A stretch of DNA of 64,000 bases from an uncultured Cytophagales bacterium (GCA_937911505.1 CALEMF010000081.1:1-64000), one strand, 5' to 3'; shown: positions 51,502 through 60,546, numbered from the stretch's first letter. Numbers and translations: made by a program. The notes: generated by a model from the sequence alone, not told the origin.

Positions 51502-51915
51502 TCATTTTCCTATCGCTTGAAAATCTCTTTTCATTCTCTCCTCGGAGGGCCTGAGAAAGGCCATATACACAATTAAAAACAGCCCAATGATCAGCCACTC
51601 TTTTTCGATAAAAAGAATGATAAAGGCGGCTCCTTCTAATATGACCCATCGCGTCAGCAAGGCGGTTTGATAGGGTACTACTTTTTCTTCTAAAGTCAGA
51701 TTATCTTTGGTGTTTTTCAATTGCTGCTTGTAAAGGAAGTTTCCTAAAAGAATAGCAGCAACGGCAACCAGTAAATAAGTGAATGCAGAAGACTCAGTTT
51801 TTAGAATTCTTAAAAAATTGAAGGTGTGCAAATTGCCCAAAACCACATATATCAGCGTAACTCCTGATACCAGCGCGAGGTGAATTATTTTTATAACTTT
51901 TATTTTTTCTTTCAT
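51502..51915 (-). CDS. Small four-helix membrane protein
   Basis: From the ATG at 51915 the product has 137 residues. The charged start MKEKIKVIK gives a better N-terminus than in-frame codons up to 54 bases upstream. It has four hydrophobic helices (about 8-28, 44-62, 84-102 and 104-124), a KQQLKNTKDN loop and a basic C-terminus (SEERMKRDFQAIGK). It resembles small inner-membrane MFS-like or DUF proteins of Bacteroidota. No partner is adjacent except the short repeat downstream of its end. Function is not known. Confidence 0.65.
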   Translation of the reverse strand: MKEKIKVIKIIHLALVSGVTLIYVVLGNLHTFNFLRILKTESSAFTYLLVAVAAILLGNFLYKQQLKNTKDNLTLEEKVVPYQTALLTRWVILEGAAFIILFIEKEWLIIGLFLIVYMAFLRPSEERMKRDFQAIGK

Positions 51916-52014
51916 ATCGTTTGTAAAGTAAGCAATGATAAATGGTGTAGTTTCTATGGTAAGGCACATCTATCTTTGTTAAAGAGGGCTAACTTTGAGA
52001 AAGATTTCTTCTTT

Positions 52015-52054
52015 TACAAAATAAGTAACAAAAGCAGATTAGTCAATGGGTAAG
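52015..52054. repeat. Short intergenic repeat, copy 4
   Basis: TACAAAATAAGTAACAAAAG, 8 variable bases, then TCAATGGGTAAG. The match to copy 3 (24376) is close. Confidence 0.45.
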
Positions 52055-52081
52055 CCCTTTGTTTAACATTAGGTGTTGATT

Positions 52082-52630
52082 TTATTCGTTTAGCTTTCCA
52101 TTGGCTATGACACCTGTTCCTTTTAGAGTTATGCTAAGTTGGGGATACTGCTTGGTGATTTTTAATAACTCATCCCTCGCCGTATCGAATGTAGTGTCTA
52201 AAATAATAGTGGCTAGTTCTTTTTTGGCAAGAAGTGTTGCCAATCCAGTAATGGTTATGGAGGTATTACCTATATGAATCAATTTTAGTTGTTCAATATT
52301 CGATAAAAAGTCAAGGCAAGCATCCGTCAGTTGAGGATTATCCTTGAGCCTTAGTTCTTTTAGCTGATTTAAGGGGATTAGGTGCTGTAGACCATTATCT
52401 GTAATAGCTGTCGAATCTAGGTCGAGTAATTCTAGTGTTGTTATTTGTCCAATTACCTCAAGATGTTGATCGCATAAATCAGCGCAAGCGGTATTGAGAT
52501 GTTTTAGATTTTTCAATCGTAATAGCTTGTATAACTCAGTCTTTTCAATATCACCAGAAAATGAAAGTTTTAGGTAATCTGTGTCTAATGCTACCTGTTG
52601 ATTAATAATCTGTAGGGTGTGTGATGGCAT
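52082..52630 (-). CDS. Leucine-rich-repeat protein
   Basis: The 182-residue cytoplasmic protein contains about five degenerate leucine-rich repeats (LKNLKHLNTACADLCDQHLE, ITTLELLDLDSTAITDNGLQ, LKELRLKDNPQLTDACLDFL), of the LRR type used for protein binding. No signal peptide is present. A TAnnTTTG element (52636-52643) lies only 6 bases before the ATG, which would give an almost leaderless transcript if used. It is a stand-alone gene; partner unknown. Confidence 0.8.
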   Translation of the reverse strand: MPSHTLQIINQQVALDTDYLKLSFSGDIEKTELYKLLRLKNLKHLNTACADLCDQHLEVIGQITTLELLDLDSTAITDNGLQHLIPLNQLKELRLKDNPQLTDACLDFLSNIEQLKLIHIGNTSITITGLATLLAKKELATIILDTTFDTARDELLKITKQYPQLSITLKGTGVIANGKLNE

Positions 52631-52754
52631 TTAATCAAATCTAGGCGTTTATTGATATAAGTAGTATTCTAATCATAGACTTCCTAGCTTTATATTAACG
52701 CTCGTTTTATCTCTTGGAGAACTATCTTTATATATCAGGTTAGTAACGTTTATA

Positions 52755-53150
52755 CTACTTTTCTTCAATTTTTAGAATTTCCTCATTTTTAATAGGGTTC
52801 TTGTAAGTCATAACTGTACGCGTTTCATTTAAGCCTAGCTCAACTGCTCTGTTTTTAGTTAATTCGAGTGTAACCAAGTATTTTTGCTGGCCTTGTAGCG
52901 CTATTTTTTTGTCTTCAGCAGCATCGTAGGCAATTTCAACATAATTGATTGCTAGATTCCCTTCAACTATTTTATCTATCACAAATCCAGTTGTTTTCGC
53001 CCAACGTCTCGAGCCATTTGGTAACCATTCGCAGGGTGCACGGCCGGTTATATATTCTCCAACAAACTTAATTTCTATCATTTCTGTAGTGCTTTGACTT
53101 ACACCAATTTGACTTATTAACGATATTACGATCAGTATTAATGCTTTCAT
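52755..53150 (-). CDS. Exported protein of unknown function
   Basis: From the ATG at 53150 the product has 131 residues with a signal peptide (MKALILIVISLISQIGVSQS); an in-frame start 33 bases upstream lacks a good N-terminus. The mature part is small and beta-rich (TTGFVIDKIVEGNLAINYVE, KYLVTLELTKNRAVEL) and is likely periplasmic. No family recognised. It stands alone. Confidence 0.6.
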   Translation of the reverse strand: MKALILIVISLISQIGVSQSTTEMIEIKFVGEYITGRAPCEWLPNGSRRWAKTTGFVIDKIVEGNLAINYVEIAYDAAEDKKIALQGQQKYLVTLELTKNRAVELGLNETRTVMTYKNPIKNEEILKIEEK

Positions 53151-53337
53151 TCCTAATTTTATTATTCTGGCTCGACATCCCAATGACGGAGTTGCGCGCT
53201 CTACGTTTGAAAGTTGTACTTGACTAACGGTAAGGTTCGTACCTCAACTTAAGATAAGCAAAAAATAACTAATGTATACCTTTGCTCATCTTAGTAAAGG
53301 GTATCGTTATGCTGCAAAACGGGTTTTGGGAAGTCTT

Positions 53338-54975
53338 TTAATCTAAGAGCACGGGAAGAATGTACTCTTGTGCTATCTTTTCAGGCTGTGAGGTTTTTCT
53401 ATTTCTATAGTTGCCAGATGTAATAACCATAACGGTATCTAATGCAGGAATCACAAAGATATATTGCCCACCGGCTCCTCTGGCTTCTATTGAGTTGTAA
53501 GTCTTACCATTTACTTCATAAGACTTGTGCCACCAGAGGTAGCCGTATTCATTTTTATCCCGCGTATCTTGTAAGCGCGTATATTTCTTAAAAGAAGCCT
53601 TTACCCAGTCTTTAGAAATAATTTGCTTTCCTTGCCAGCTACCTTCGTTGAGATAAAGTTGCCCGAACTTGAGCATATCTCGGGGCGTCAGATGCAGACC
53701 ACCTCCAAAATAAGGGGTAGTCTCTGTATCGTCGGTATTGATAATGTAATTGGTAATTCCCAAGGGAGCAAAAAGCTTGTTGTCCATGTAAAATTCTAAA
53801 GGCACATCTAAACGACTGCTTAAATAGATGCCAAGTAAGAAAGGATCGGCGGATTGGTAGTCTGTGTAGGTTCCTGGTGTATGCTTTATAGGAGCCTCTA
53901 ATACTGTTTTCAACCAGTTGTCTGATTCTTGGTACTGTCCTTCGGAAATGTACATTCCTGAACTCATCGTTAAGAGGTCTTTAATACGTATTTTAGCTTT
54001 TTTCTCATCCTTGGTGTATTGGTATTTGTTGGGGAGGTAGGTATAGATGGTTTGCTCGACATCTTCTATAATGTTGTCGTCTATGGCTATACCAATTATA
54101 GCAGAGGAAACACTTTTGGAAGCAGATCGCGTGTCGTGGGGCGTAGTAGCCTTAAAGCCATCAAAGTAGTTTTCGTAAATGATTTCACTATTTTTTGCGA
54201 TTACTACTCCTTCTGTTCCTTCTAAAACATCACTTTGAATATCTTCCTCCATCTTTTTTAGGGTTAGCTGATCGCTTGATATCTTCCATCCATCATTTAC
54301 AGGAGGATTTGCTTTAGACAAAGTGGCGTTCAACTCTTTATTATTTGACGCTTTTCTATAAGACACAGTTGTGAGTAGGTGCTTGCCTATGCTAATGTCT
54401 AAAAGAATTTCTGAAGGCTTTAAATGACCTTTAAACGTAAGCCCTGTCTTATAATCTTTGAATGAGATAGCATTCTCTTCTTTTTTAAAGTCATCACACC
54501 AGAATGTCCCTAAGATAGGGTAGGCTTCAAACTCATCACCATTTGTTTCTTTCAGCGTTAATCGCAAGTCGTTTGATCTTAGATAACGAAGCACAGAGAG
54601 GTGCCACTTTCCAACATATAGGTTTCCTTTTTTGCGTAGTCTAGTGGGATATAAGTTCTGTTGTAATCTAATAAATCCATTGATGGTTGTTTTATCTTTG
54701 CTCATTACTCCACTGAAAGTGAGTCCATCAGCTAATGTAAGCGCGATGTTATTTTCCAGTTTGAAGGTTTTTGTAAGAATTTCTTTGCTATTGGAGAGTT
54801 TGAAAACTGTATTTTCTCCCTTGGGTTCAAGGGTGATATCTATGTTGAGATCACCTGTATTTGCCTCTTTTCCTTTCCATTCTCCTATGTAGTCTGCCAG
54901 ACGCTGCTGGGCAGTACAGTTAGAAAAAAACAATTGTACTACTGAAAGAAAAATTACTAGTTTTTTGCGCATCAT
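53338..54975 (-). CDS. Serine hydrolase (class C) with N-terminal beta domain, lipoprotein
   Basis: The 545-residue product has a lipoprotein-like signal (LFFSNC, Cys20). Residues 25-230 form a beta-rich N-terminal domain with no known family. The serine hydrolase domain starts near 240; the nucleophile is in S284-A-S-K287 and the second motif is Y373-Q-S375 (Ser in place of Asn). The C-terminal motif region RGAGGQYIFV near 507 stands in for the KTG box. A -7 element is at 54994-55001. Fourth hydrolase of this fold in the window. Confidence 0.87.
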   Translation of the reverse strand: MMRKKLVIFLSVVQLFFSNCTAQQRLADYIGEWKGKEANTGDLNIDITLEPKGENTVFKLSNSKEILTKTFKLENNIALTLADGLTFSGVMSKDKTTINGFIRLQQNLYPTRLRKKGNLYVGKWHLSVLRYLRSNDLRLTLKETNGDEFEAYPILGTFWCDDFKKEENAISFKDYKTGLTFKGHLKPSEILLDISIGKHLLTTVSYRKASNNKELNATLSKANPPVNDGWKISSDQLTLKKMEEDIQSDVLEGTEGVVIAKNSEIIYENYFDGFKATTPHDTRSASKSVSSAIIGIAIDDNIIEDVEQTIYTYLPNKYQYTKDEKKAKIRIKDLLTMSSGMYISEGQYQESDNWLKTVLEAPIKHTPGTYTDYQSADPFLLGIYLSSRLDVPLEFYMDNKLFAPLGITNYIINTDDTETTPYFGGGLHLTPRDMLKFGQLYLNEGSWQGKQIISKDWVKASFKKYTRLQDTRDKNEYGYLWWHKSYEVNGKTYNSIEARGAGGQYIFVIPALDTVMVITSGNYRNRKTSQPEKIAQEYILPVLLD

Positions 54976-54993
54976 TTTGACTTTATTTTTCTA

Positions 54994-55001
54994 CAAAGGT
55001 A
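54994..55001 (-). promoter_or_regulatory. Promoter -7 element (TACCTTTG) of the serine hydrolase
   Basis: Minus-strand TACCTTTGT matches TAnnTTTG, 18 bases before the ATG at 54975. Confidence 0.55.
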
Positions 55002-55245
55002 GTACTACAAAACTATTGAAACTTGTACCAAATTAACGTGACTACTTTTGAGTTATGTATTTTCTACAGCATACTAAAAAACGACGCTAGTCTGAAAGGT
55101 AAGAAGTAGTATCCTTATACTAAATGTCTTTTAACCTAATGGTTCTATTCGAATTCGCTTATGAAGCTCATCCTGCTCAAAAATTACTTCGCCTAAGCAA
55201 AAAATACGGCTCAATAAATTCTACAAGTCAAATCCAAATAGCCTC

Positions 55246-55416
55246 TTATTTTTGGGTCAATAATATGCGATTCATTCTACCGCCCAATTGGTAGTGATTA
55301 CTTCTAAACAATGCACTTAATCCCTCCCTATCTCTTTTCGCTATTTGGATCACTACTTCCTCTTCATAATACCAGTATGATTTATCAGGTATTTCATCGT
55401 AAGCTAAGGGTAGCAT
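55246..55416 (-). CDS. Possible small protein or gene fragment
   Basis: The 56-codon frame from ATG 55416 to TAA 55246 has protein-like content (MLPLAYDEIPDKSYWYYEEE, then VVIQIAKRDREGLSALFRSN). It lies 20 bases downstream of the SnoaL-like gene, so it could be a small partner or a remnant of a longer gene. No family is recognised. Confidence 0.4.
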   Translation of the reverse strand: MLPLAYDEIPDKSYWYYEEEVVIQIAKRDREGLSALFRSNHYQLGGRMNRILLTQK

Positions 55417-55436
55417 AGCCAAAATGGATCAACTCT

Positions 55437-55799
55437 TTATCTGTAGAAGAATTGCTCTTTAATGATTTTGCCATTCTCTACTTCAAATACTGCAATTTCG
55501 TTTATTGTTGTTATAGTATCAGCGTTTTTATAAGTCAAGACTGTTTTCCAATTTAAGGCGAAATGATCACCTGCTATAATAGGATCTCCTATTTCTGTAC
55601 TATGTACTTTTTCTACTGATGCTGCAACTGCTTCAAGTTTCAACATTACTGCCTCCATACCATTGGCCTTCTGCATTCCATCAAAGTTTTCAGGTTCTAT
55701 ACTCAAAATTTTTTGAGAGTATAGCTGATTATAACAGGCTTGTATATTGCCTTTACGACATAATGCTACTAGCTTTTCTGCAACTTCTTTTACACTCAT
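55437..55799 (-). CDS. SnoaL/NTF2-like protein
   Basis: The 120-residue protein is a compact NTF2-like cone: helices at residues 3-35 (KEVAEKLVALCRKGNIQACY), then a beta sheet with FALNWKTVLTYKNADTITTI and the closing strand FEVENGKIIKEQFFYR. It has no signal peptide. Such proteins bind or convert small ligands. It is encoded alone, 85 bases downstream of an AraC regulator that may control it. Confidence 0.88.
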   Translation of the reverse strand: MSVKEVAEKLVALCRKGNIQACYNQLYSQKILSIEPENFDGMQKANGMEAVMLKLEAVAASVEKVHSTEIGDPIIAGDHFALNWKTVLTYKNADTITTINEIAVFEVENGKIIKEQFFYR

Positions 55800-55884
55800 T
55801 TTATAACTTTTTTGTAGACTGACGATTATTTCGAGTGTAAAATTCAGCTAAAACAACTGAAATACATAGGCTGTTTCAATACAT

Positions 55885-56700
55885 TTATTGGATTTTTCTG
55901 TATTTATCACGATAGCTACTTGGAGAAAGTCTGGTTACCCTTTTAAATTTTCTGGAAAAATAGGCTACGTCATCGCACCCAATTTGATATGCAACCTCAC
56001 TTATTGTTAAGTTAGCATAAGTCAATAATTCCTTTGCCTTATCAATGGTAATATTCCATATTATTTTATTTGGTGTATCGTTCAAATACATTTTTACTCT
56101 ATTTCTCAATACTTGAGTACTTACCTTTAGTTCATTTGCGTAATAGGATAGGGATTTCTGTTTAGCGTAGTTTTCTCTTACTAAATTGATAAATTGGAAG
56201 GAGAAGTTTTCGTCATCATTTAGCTGCTGGAATTTTGGTTGAGTAAAAGTCTTAACTATGTAAGTTAAAAATCCTTTCACTAGGTGCTCTACAGTACTTA
56301 AATTATCTTGGAAAAGCGCGATTACTACGATTAATTGATTGAGTTTATCAAATGATTCTTTATTTAATTTTATAAGGGGTGATTCGTTCAGGTGTATACA
56401 ATCATAACTTCTAAGTGCTTTTAAGAGATTAGGATCGTCTATACTATCTATATGAATAATTAATACCGACGAAACGAATGGTTGAACATTAAATTGCCAC
56501 TCCATGGTAGTGTTGGGGCGTATATTGACTAAAATAAAATCAGATAGTTTGAGTGAGCTGTGGCCAATGCGTAAACTACCAGAACCTTTTCGGATCAAAG
56601 AAAAAATATAACCCTCAGACTTACACAACTGATTATTAGAAGAACTTAACTCATTAGGATCACTATAAACAAATGTACTTATGGGTAAGCCTTTGTCCAT
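55885..56700 (-). CDS. AraC-family transcriptional regulator
   Basis: The 271-residue protein has an N-terminal cupin-like sensor (about 1-130; EGYIFSLIRKGSGSLRIGHS) and a C-terminal HTH pair at about 175-270 (LSYYANELKVSTQVLRNRVK, ISEVAYQIGCDDVAYFSRKF). It lies upstream of the SnoaL-like gene and is likely to control it. The effector is not known. Confidence 0.9.
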   Translation of the reverse strand: MDKGLPISTFVYSDPNELSSSNNQLCKSEGYIFSLIRKGSGSLRIGHSSLKLSDFILVNIRPNTTMEWQFNVQPFVSSVLIIHIDSIDDPNLLKALRSYDCIHLNESPLIKLNKESFDKLNQLIVVIALFQDNLSTVEHLVKGFLTYIVKTFTQPKFQQLNDDENFSFQFINLVRENYAKQKSLSYYANELKVSTQVLRNRVKMYLNDTPNKIIWNITIDKAKELLTYANLTISEVAYQIGCDDVAYFSRKFKRVTRLSPSSYRDKYRKIQ

Positions 56701-56768
56701 TTGTAGCTCAATATATTGTAGTGGATGAGGGTATAATGTTCACTCAGGTAGGAACTAACTCTCATCCT

Positions 56769-56808
56769 TACAAGATAATTAATAAGCAATCACCTGTCAA
56801 GGAGTAAT
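56769..56808. repeat. Short intergenic repeat, copy 5 (divergent)
   Basis: TACAAGATAATTAATAAG, then TCACCTGTCAAGGAGTAA: a looser copy of the intergenic pattern, keeping block spacing. Confidence 0.35.
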
Positions 56809-56958
56809 ATGTTATTCGACTTCACATTAAGTGTACTTTAGCACAAGGTAACTGAGATGCACTCACCGAAATTATTGAGAGTTGAAACACTTATCAACAA
56901 TAAGCTAGATCGTTCAAATATTTGTATAACTCCATTAATCTATTTAGTAGAAGGTATG

Positions 56959-57504
56959 TTACTTTAAGCTTTTGGTTTTTGTGAGCTCAAGTACTCCATT
57001 GTAGAATTCTTTAGAAACTATAAACTTTGGTATCAGAATGGTAGTTGGGGGTTTTCCAACGAAAAGTGTGAAGTGGTCATCACGATAGTCAACACTAACT
57101 AGTTCGTTCCAATAATGGGTCGAAATGTGTAAATCGTTTTCGAAATATTGAATTTCTTCCTCAGTTATCTTTAGCCCCATTGTTTCTGTATTATGATGTC
57201 TATCCAGATACTCTGACACTTGGTTTCGAAGCTGTTTTACTGAGCTATTGAATTGTCTAGTTGTCGTAAACAGTTTGAATAAATAATAGATTCCGACACC
57301 TAAGAGATAAAGACCAAAGAAAATAAGTTGATCAGCGGAGTCCTTAGGTATCAGGATTAGAGCAGCAATTGCCAGCGCTATTGTAGCTATTAGTAAGTGG
57401 GTTCTCTGAACCTTAACACTTTCAGACTTGGATTTCCTAATCCATCTTTCGTAAAAACTATGGAAATCTTCGGCGTTATATTTTAGAGTTACTTCATATT
57501 GCAT
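56959..57504 (-). CDS. YcxB-like membrane protein
   Basis: From ATG 57504 the product has 181 residues. It is of YcxB type: an N-terminal cytoplasmic strand (MQYEVTLKYNAEDF), two transmembrane helices at about 38-76, and a C-terminal beta domain with ITEEEIQYFENDLHISTHYW and the conserved aromatic positions of the family. YcxB-like proteins are small membrane proteins of unknown role. It is encoded alone. The product name follows domain likeness only. Confidence 0.75.
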   Translation of the reverse strand: MQYEVTLKYNAEDFHSFYERWIRKSKSESVKVQRTHLLIATIALAIAALILIPKDSADQLIFFGLYLLGVGIYYLFKLFTTTRQFNSSVKQLRNQVSEYLDRHHNTETMGLKITEEEIQYFENDLHISTHYWNELVSVDYRDDHFTLFVGKPPTTILIPKFIVSKEFYNGVLELTKTKSLK

Positions 57505-57638
57505 TATCTTCAATAATAGTAATGGCTACTTAACTTGAGTGTCCTGAAGCCTCAGTACTACTGGCGTTTAAGTCGAGGTTGTAAGCTTTTCTTTCATATT
57601 TATAAACTACCCAACACACTTCAAATTACAAACCCTTC

Positions 57639-58253
57639 TTACTCAACTCGCTTACCGCTTTTATCGATCTTGAACCATTCCCCACCTTTTTGTCTTACAC
57701 TTAGCTTTCCATTCGTAAATCTTTGATCGGCGCTATCATAGGTGAAAGGGATAACTACTTTACCATCAGGATCAATTACGCCGAGCTTAAAAGTACCGTT
57801 TACTTTTTTCCCAACTACGGCCAAGCCTTCCCAAAAATTATTGGTCCTTTCATATTGCATAGGAATCACTTCGCTACCCGTTTTATCGATATAGCCCCAC
57901 TTACCGTTTTGACTTACTCTAGCTCTGCCTCCTTTAAAGGAGAAAACCTCAGCATATTTGATCTTTGTTTTTAGATTTCCTGCCTTATCGATGAATCCAT
58001 ACTTGTAATCGAGCTTTACTACTGCCATCCCTTCTGAGAACTTCTCAGCCCCCTGATATTTTAGTGGAACAAGCTCTTTTTTATTTTTATCAATGAAGCC
58101 GTATTTTCCGTTGAGACGAACTATTGCAAACCCTTCTGAATAGTTACTGACATAGTCGTATTTGGAAGAGGTTTGTGCTTTTAAGTATGCTGGGAGCAAC
58201 AACATTATTATTACGAAAAAGCACAGGCTTGAAAGTGTTTTTTTTGTCATCAT
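57639..58253 (-). CDS. WG-repeat protein, exported
   Basis: The 204-residue protein has a signal peptide (MTKKTLSSLCFFVIIMLLLP) and about five WG-type repeats, each with the pattern of an acidic turn after G(F/Y)ID (NGKYGFIDKNKKELVPLKY, YKYGFIDKAG, GKWGYIDKTGSEVIPMQY, KLGVIDPDGKVVIPFTY). WG repeats form beta-hairpin arrays of unknown function and are common in exported Bacteroidota proteins. It is encoded alone, in front of the gap at 58254-58658. Confidence 0.88.
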   Translation of the reverse strand: MMTKKTLSSLCFFVIIMLLLPAYLKAQTSSKYDYVSNYSEGFAIVRLNGKYGFIDKNKKELVPLKYQGAEKFSEGMAVVKLDYKYGFIDKAGNLKTKIKYAEVFSFKGGRARVSQNGKWGYIDKTGSEVIPMQYERTNNFWEGLAVVGKKVNGTFKLGVIDPDGKVVIPFTYDSADQRFTNGKLSVRQKGGEWFKIDKSGKRVE

Positions 58254-58355
58254 TTTCAGTTTTTAAACATTAGTTAACGGATGGGGAGGTAGACGCATTG
58301 TGTATTACAATTATCTCTCAAAGTGTTCAACCGTTGTGAATCAATTTTAGTCCTT

Positions 58356-58393
58356 CTAAAATAATGAATAAAAGGTTACCTATCAAGGGTAGC
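58356..58393. repeat. Short intergenic repeat, copy 6
   Basis: CTAAAATAATGAATAAAAGG, then TACCTATCAAGGGTAGC. It shares blocks with the copies at 24376 and 52015. Confidence 0.45.
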
Positions 58394-58495
58394 GGCTTTA
58401 TTGAAGCATTGTTATCGTTTGCACCTTTGCTCATAATGGTCATAACCTTACTGCAAACCATTTTTACCTCTTACTTAAGCTTACATAGTAAATAG
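58364..58495 (+). CDS. Possible small hydrophobic peptide (43 residues)
   Basis: ATG 58364 to TAG 58493-58495 encodes MNKRLPIKGSGFIEALLSFA and a further hydrophobic stretch (LLIMVITLLQTIF) that would form one membrane helix. It is on the rare plus strand and begins inside the repeat, so it may be a chance frame. No promoter was seen. Confidence 0.25.
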   Translation: MNKRLPIKGSGFIEALLSFAPLLIMVITLLQTIFTSYLSLHSK

Positions 58496-58658
58496 AGGCT
58501 TTTACTAGATCGGCTACTTATTGGTATTCGTTTTATTCACTGAAACGCTTAAAAGGTGCAAAGCTGTTTTCATTCATTAAGGTATAGCACCTTAACGATG
58601 TGTGTATGTGCAATCGACCATTTAGCGTGTAATAGTGTATATAGTATTTTGTGCCGGT

Positions 58659-59069
58659 TTATTTTGTATGTTCAAAGTTCAGATACCAATGAATGCCAAA
58701 CTTATCTATCAATGTGGCAAGTGTTGAATTCGCTGAAGTGGCCGAAAATTCCATGATTACTTGTCCGCCAACTTTGAGTTGCTCGAATGCCTTTTTCTGC
58801 TCAAGCTGTTCGCTGAAATTTATGCTCATTGCAACGTTATCACCAACATTTGTTTCTTTTCCATCAAATCCGTCTGATGCGTAGAAGTGGATTTGGTCTG
58901 CCTTGAATTCGGCGTGTGCAATTTTATCTTTAAACTCATCAGAAACCTCATAGGCTGTTTCGGCATACTTTTGTTGGAAAGTGATTTTTCCATCAAAGCA
59001 TTTTTTGTAGAACTCCAATGCCTTTTCGCATTGCTTATAGATGATTAAATATGGAATTAATTTTTTCAT
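58659..59069 (-). CDS. VOC-family protein, PhnB/3-demethylubiquinone-like
   Basis: The 136-residue protein is a single VOC module in the style of PhnB-like proteins: MKKLIPYLIIYKQCEKALEF, then FDGKITFQQKYAET and a C-terminal FGIHWYLNFEH. Family members lack an assigned reaction in most cases. It is a single gene between two larger gaps. Confidence 0.88.
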   Translation of the reverse strand: MKKLIPYLIIYKQCEKALEFYKKCFDGKITFQQKYAETAYEVSDEFKDKIAHAEFKADQIHFYASDGFDGKETNVGDNVAMSINFSEQLEQKKAFEQLKVGGQVIMEFSATSANSTLATLIDKFGIHWYLNFEHTK

Positions 59070-59271
59070 TTCACTTCTTATTATGCTATCAATGTAAGCA
59101 ATACCATTTTCCCCAATGATTATCGACTGGGGAAATCACTTTATTAAGTTTACAAAATTCGGCTTGTTCATCCAAGTTAAATGCAAGCCAAGTTTTTGAT
59201 TCAAGTATAGGCTTTTCTACTTATACCTAAGATTTAAGTAGGTATCCTATGCTTGTACGAGTGCTTGATTT

Positions 59272-59814
59272 TTACTTTCTTTTTCGCTTGTAACAGTTTT
59301 GTACTATTTGATCCAAAAATACTTTCGAGGCTATGTGTTGAAATTCCATTGGCGCAGCTAAGTCGCCAAATAATGGGAATCCACCACCCAATAGTACTGG
59401 GATGGTTGTTACTCTTAACTCATCAATTAAATCTTCTCTCAGAAAATGCTGAATCGTTCTTCCACCATCAATGTATAATTTGAAATATTCCTTTTTGTAT
59501 ATTTTGTCAAGCACTTCTTGTGGATTTCCATTCATCAAGGTTACTTTTGTATTCAATTTTTGAGGAATATCTTTGAGTGAATTGCTCAAGACAAATACGT
59601 GTTTGCTGTAGGGCCAATCGCCTCCGAAGCTACATACCGTTTCAAAGGTGGTTCGCCCCATAACGACGGCATCTATTTCTTCTATTAGGCTATTATACCC
59701 CATATCATTATTTTCTGGGTTTAGTATAGTGTATAACCAGTCTAACTCTCCATTTTTACCGGCTATGTACCCATCTAGGCTTTTTGCAATAAACACAATA
59801 TTTTTCTTATCCAT
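59272..59814 (-). CDS. RibD-C/dihydrofolate-reductase-fold protein
   Basis: The 180-residue enzyme has the RibD C-terminal (DHFR-like) fold: the opening FIAKSLDGYIAGKNGELDWL, VVMGRTTFETVC near 51-62, and LYIDGGRTIQHFL near 134-146. Stand-alone members occur as reductases of unknown substrate, often in drug-response contexts. The typical family size is 170-190. Its ATG at 59814 is preceded by a 156-base gap that includes the terminator of the next gene. Confidence 0.88.
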   Translation of the reverse strand: MDKKNIVFIAKSLDGYIAGKNGELDWLYTILNPENNDMGYNSLIEEIDAVVMGRTTFETVCSFGGDWPYSKHVFVLSNSLKDIPQKLNTKVTLMNGNPQEVLDKIYKKEYFKLYIDGGRTIQHFLREDLIDELRVTTIPVLLGGGFPLFGDLAAPMEFQHIASKVFLDQIVQNCYKRKRK

Positions 59815-59916
59815 TTGTGTTACTATTTTTTACAGAAAACGATTCATTGTAAATGTAGAGGTAGATCAAGCGTACTTATGTTTCAAGTAACAATATACTT
59901 AAAATAAATATAAAAA

Positions 59917-59940
59917 CGGTTTGAGTACCAACTCAAACCG
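59917..59940 (-). terminator. Rho-independent terminator of the SnoaL-like gene
   Basis: A 10-bp stem (CGGTTTGAGT / ACTCAAACCG) with a 4-base loop lies 31 bases past the stop at 59971. On the minus strand it is followed by a T-rich run. Good intrinsic terminator. Confidence 0.82.
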
Positions 59941-59970
59941 CTGTCATATTTATATGCTATGATACGTCGT

Positions 59971-60462
59971 TTATTGTCCTGAGATTTGTCTCATAAGACC
60001 TGCCAAATCATAATCTGCCCAGTGCTCAACTATTCTTCCGTTTTTTATTCGATCAATTCTGATGCCTGTCATTTGAATATTTTTGTTTGTAGGTGCTATA
60101 TTCATAAATGTACTTGTATGTTTTCCGTTAAGCTTAACACGGCTGACCACCTTGTCGTTTTCAGCAATTTGGTCGAGGATTTCCAACTGTAAATCAGAAA
60201 ATGCGGCTAGAAATAGCTGATGAGATGTTTTCAGGTTTTCTAATCCTTTTTGCATTGGGGGTGGCATAGCGTGGTTGGTATAATCCTCATCCCAATAATC
60301 TGGTATTTTTTCTAGATGGCGATGATGCCATATTTCTTTGATAAAATCTTTGATTAACTTTTTGTTTTCTTCCATGGGTACTAAGTTATTAGTTTGCGTA
60401 TAGGCATTGAAGCTTGTAAATAGACAAAAAACCACACTGTATATGACACTAATCTTTGTCAT
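59971..60462 (-). CDS. Exported ester-cyclase (SnoaL-like) family protein
   Basis: From ATG 60462 the product has 163 residues with a signal peptide (MTKISVIYSVVFCLFTSFNA). The mature part has the SnoaL-like cone: KKLIKDFIKEIWHHRHLEKI, then YTNHAMPPPMQKGLENLKTS and ITGIRIDRIKNGRIVEHWAD-type closing strands. Ester cyclases bind or cyclise polyketide-like ligands, but exported Bacteroidota members are of unknown function. A terminator follows. It is a single gene. Confidence 0.85.
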   Translation of the reverse strand: MTKISVIYSVVFCLFTSFNAYTQTNNLVPMEENKKLIKDFIKEIWHHRHLEKIPDYWDEDYTNHAMPPPMQKGLENLKTSHQLFLAAFSDLQLEILDQIAENDKVVSRVKLNGKHTSTFMNIAPTNKNIQMTGIRIDRIKNGRIVEHWADYDLAGLMRQISGQ

Positions 60463-60546
60463 AAGGTCATTCTTTATTTTATACAAAGTTGAGCGTATAG
60501 CTTTTAAGATCAGTTACAATTCTTGTTAATCGTTATACAAAAGTTG

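Larger units (their letters stand above)
54976..55436. other. Intergenic gap with a possible small gene
   Basis: This stretch holds the hydrolase promoter near 55000 and one protein-like minus-strand frame (55246-55416), listed separately. Nothing else is seen. Confidence 0.5.
58254..58658. other. Intergenic gap with a short repeat and possible micropeptide
   Basis: A 405-base stretch. It holds copy 6 of the intergenic repeat (58356-58393) and a 43-codon plus-strand frame with one hydrophobic segment that starts inside that repeat (58364-58495). No other frame is protein-like. Confidence 0.5.

Noticed and set aside
52636-52643. TAnnTTTG match 6 bases before the LRR gene ATG
   Set aside because: It would leave almost no 5' leader, so it is probably chance, though a leaderless transcript cannot be excluded.
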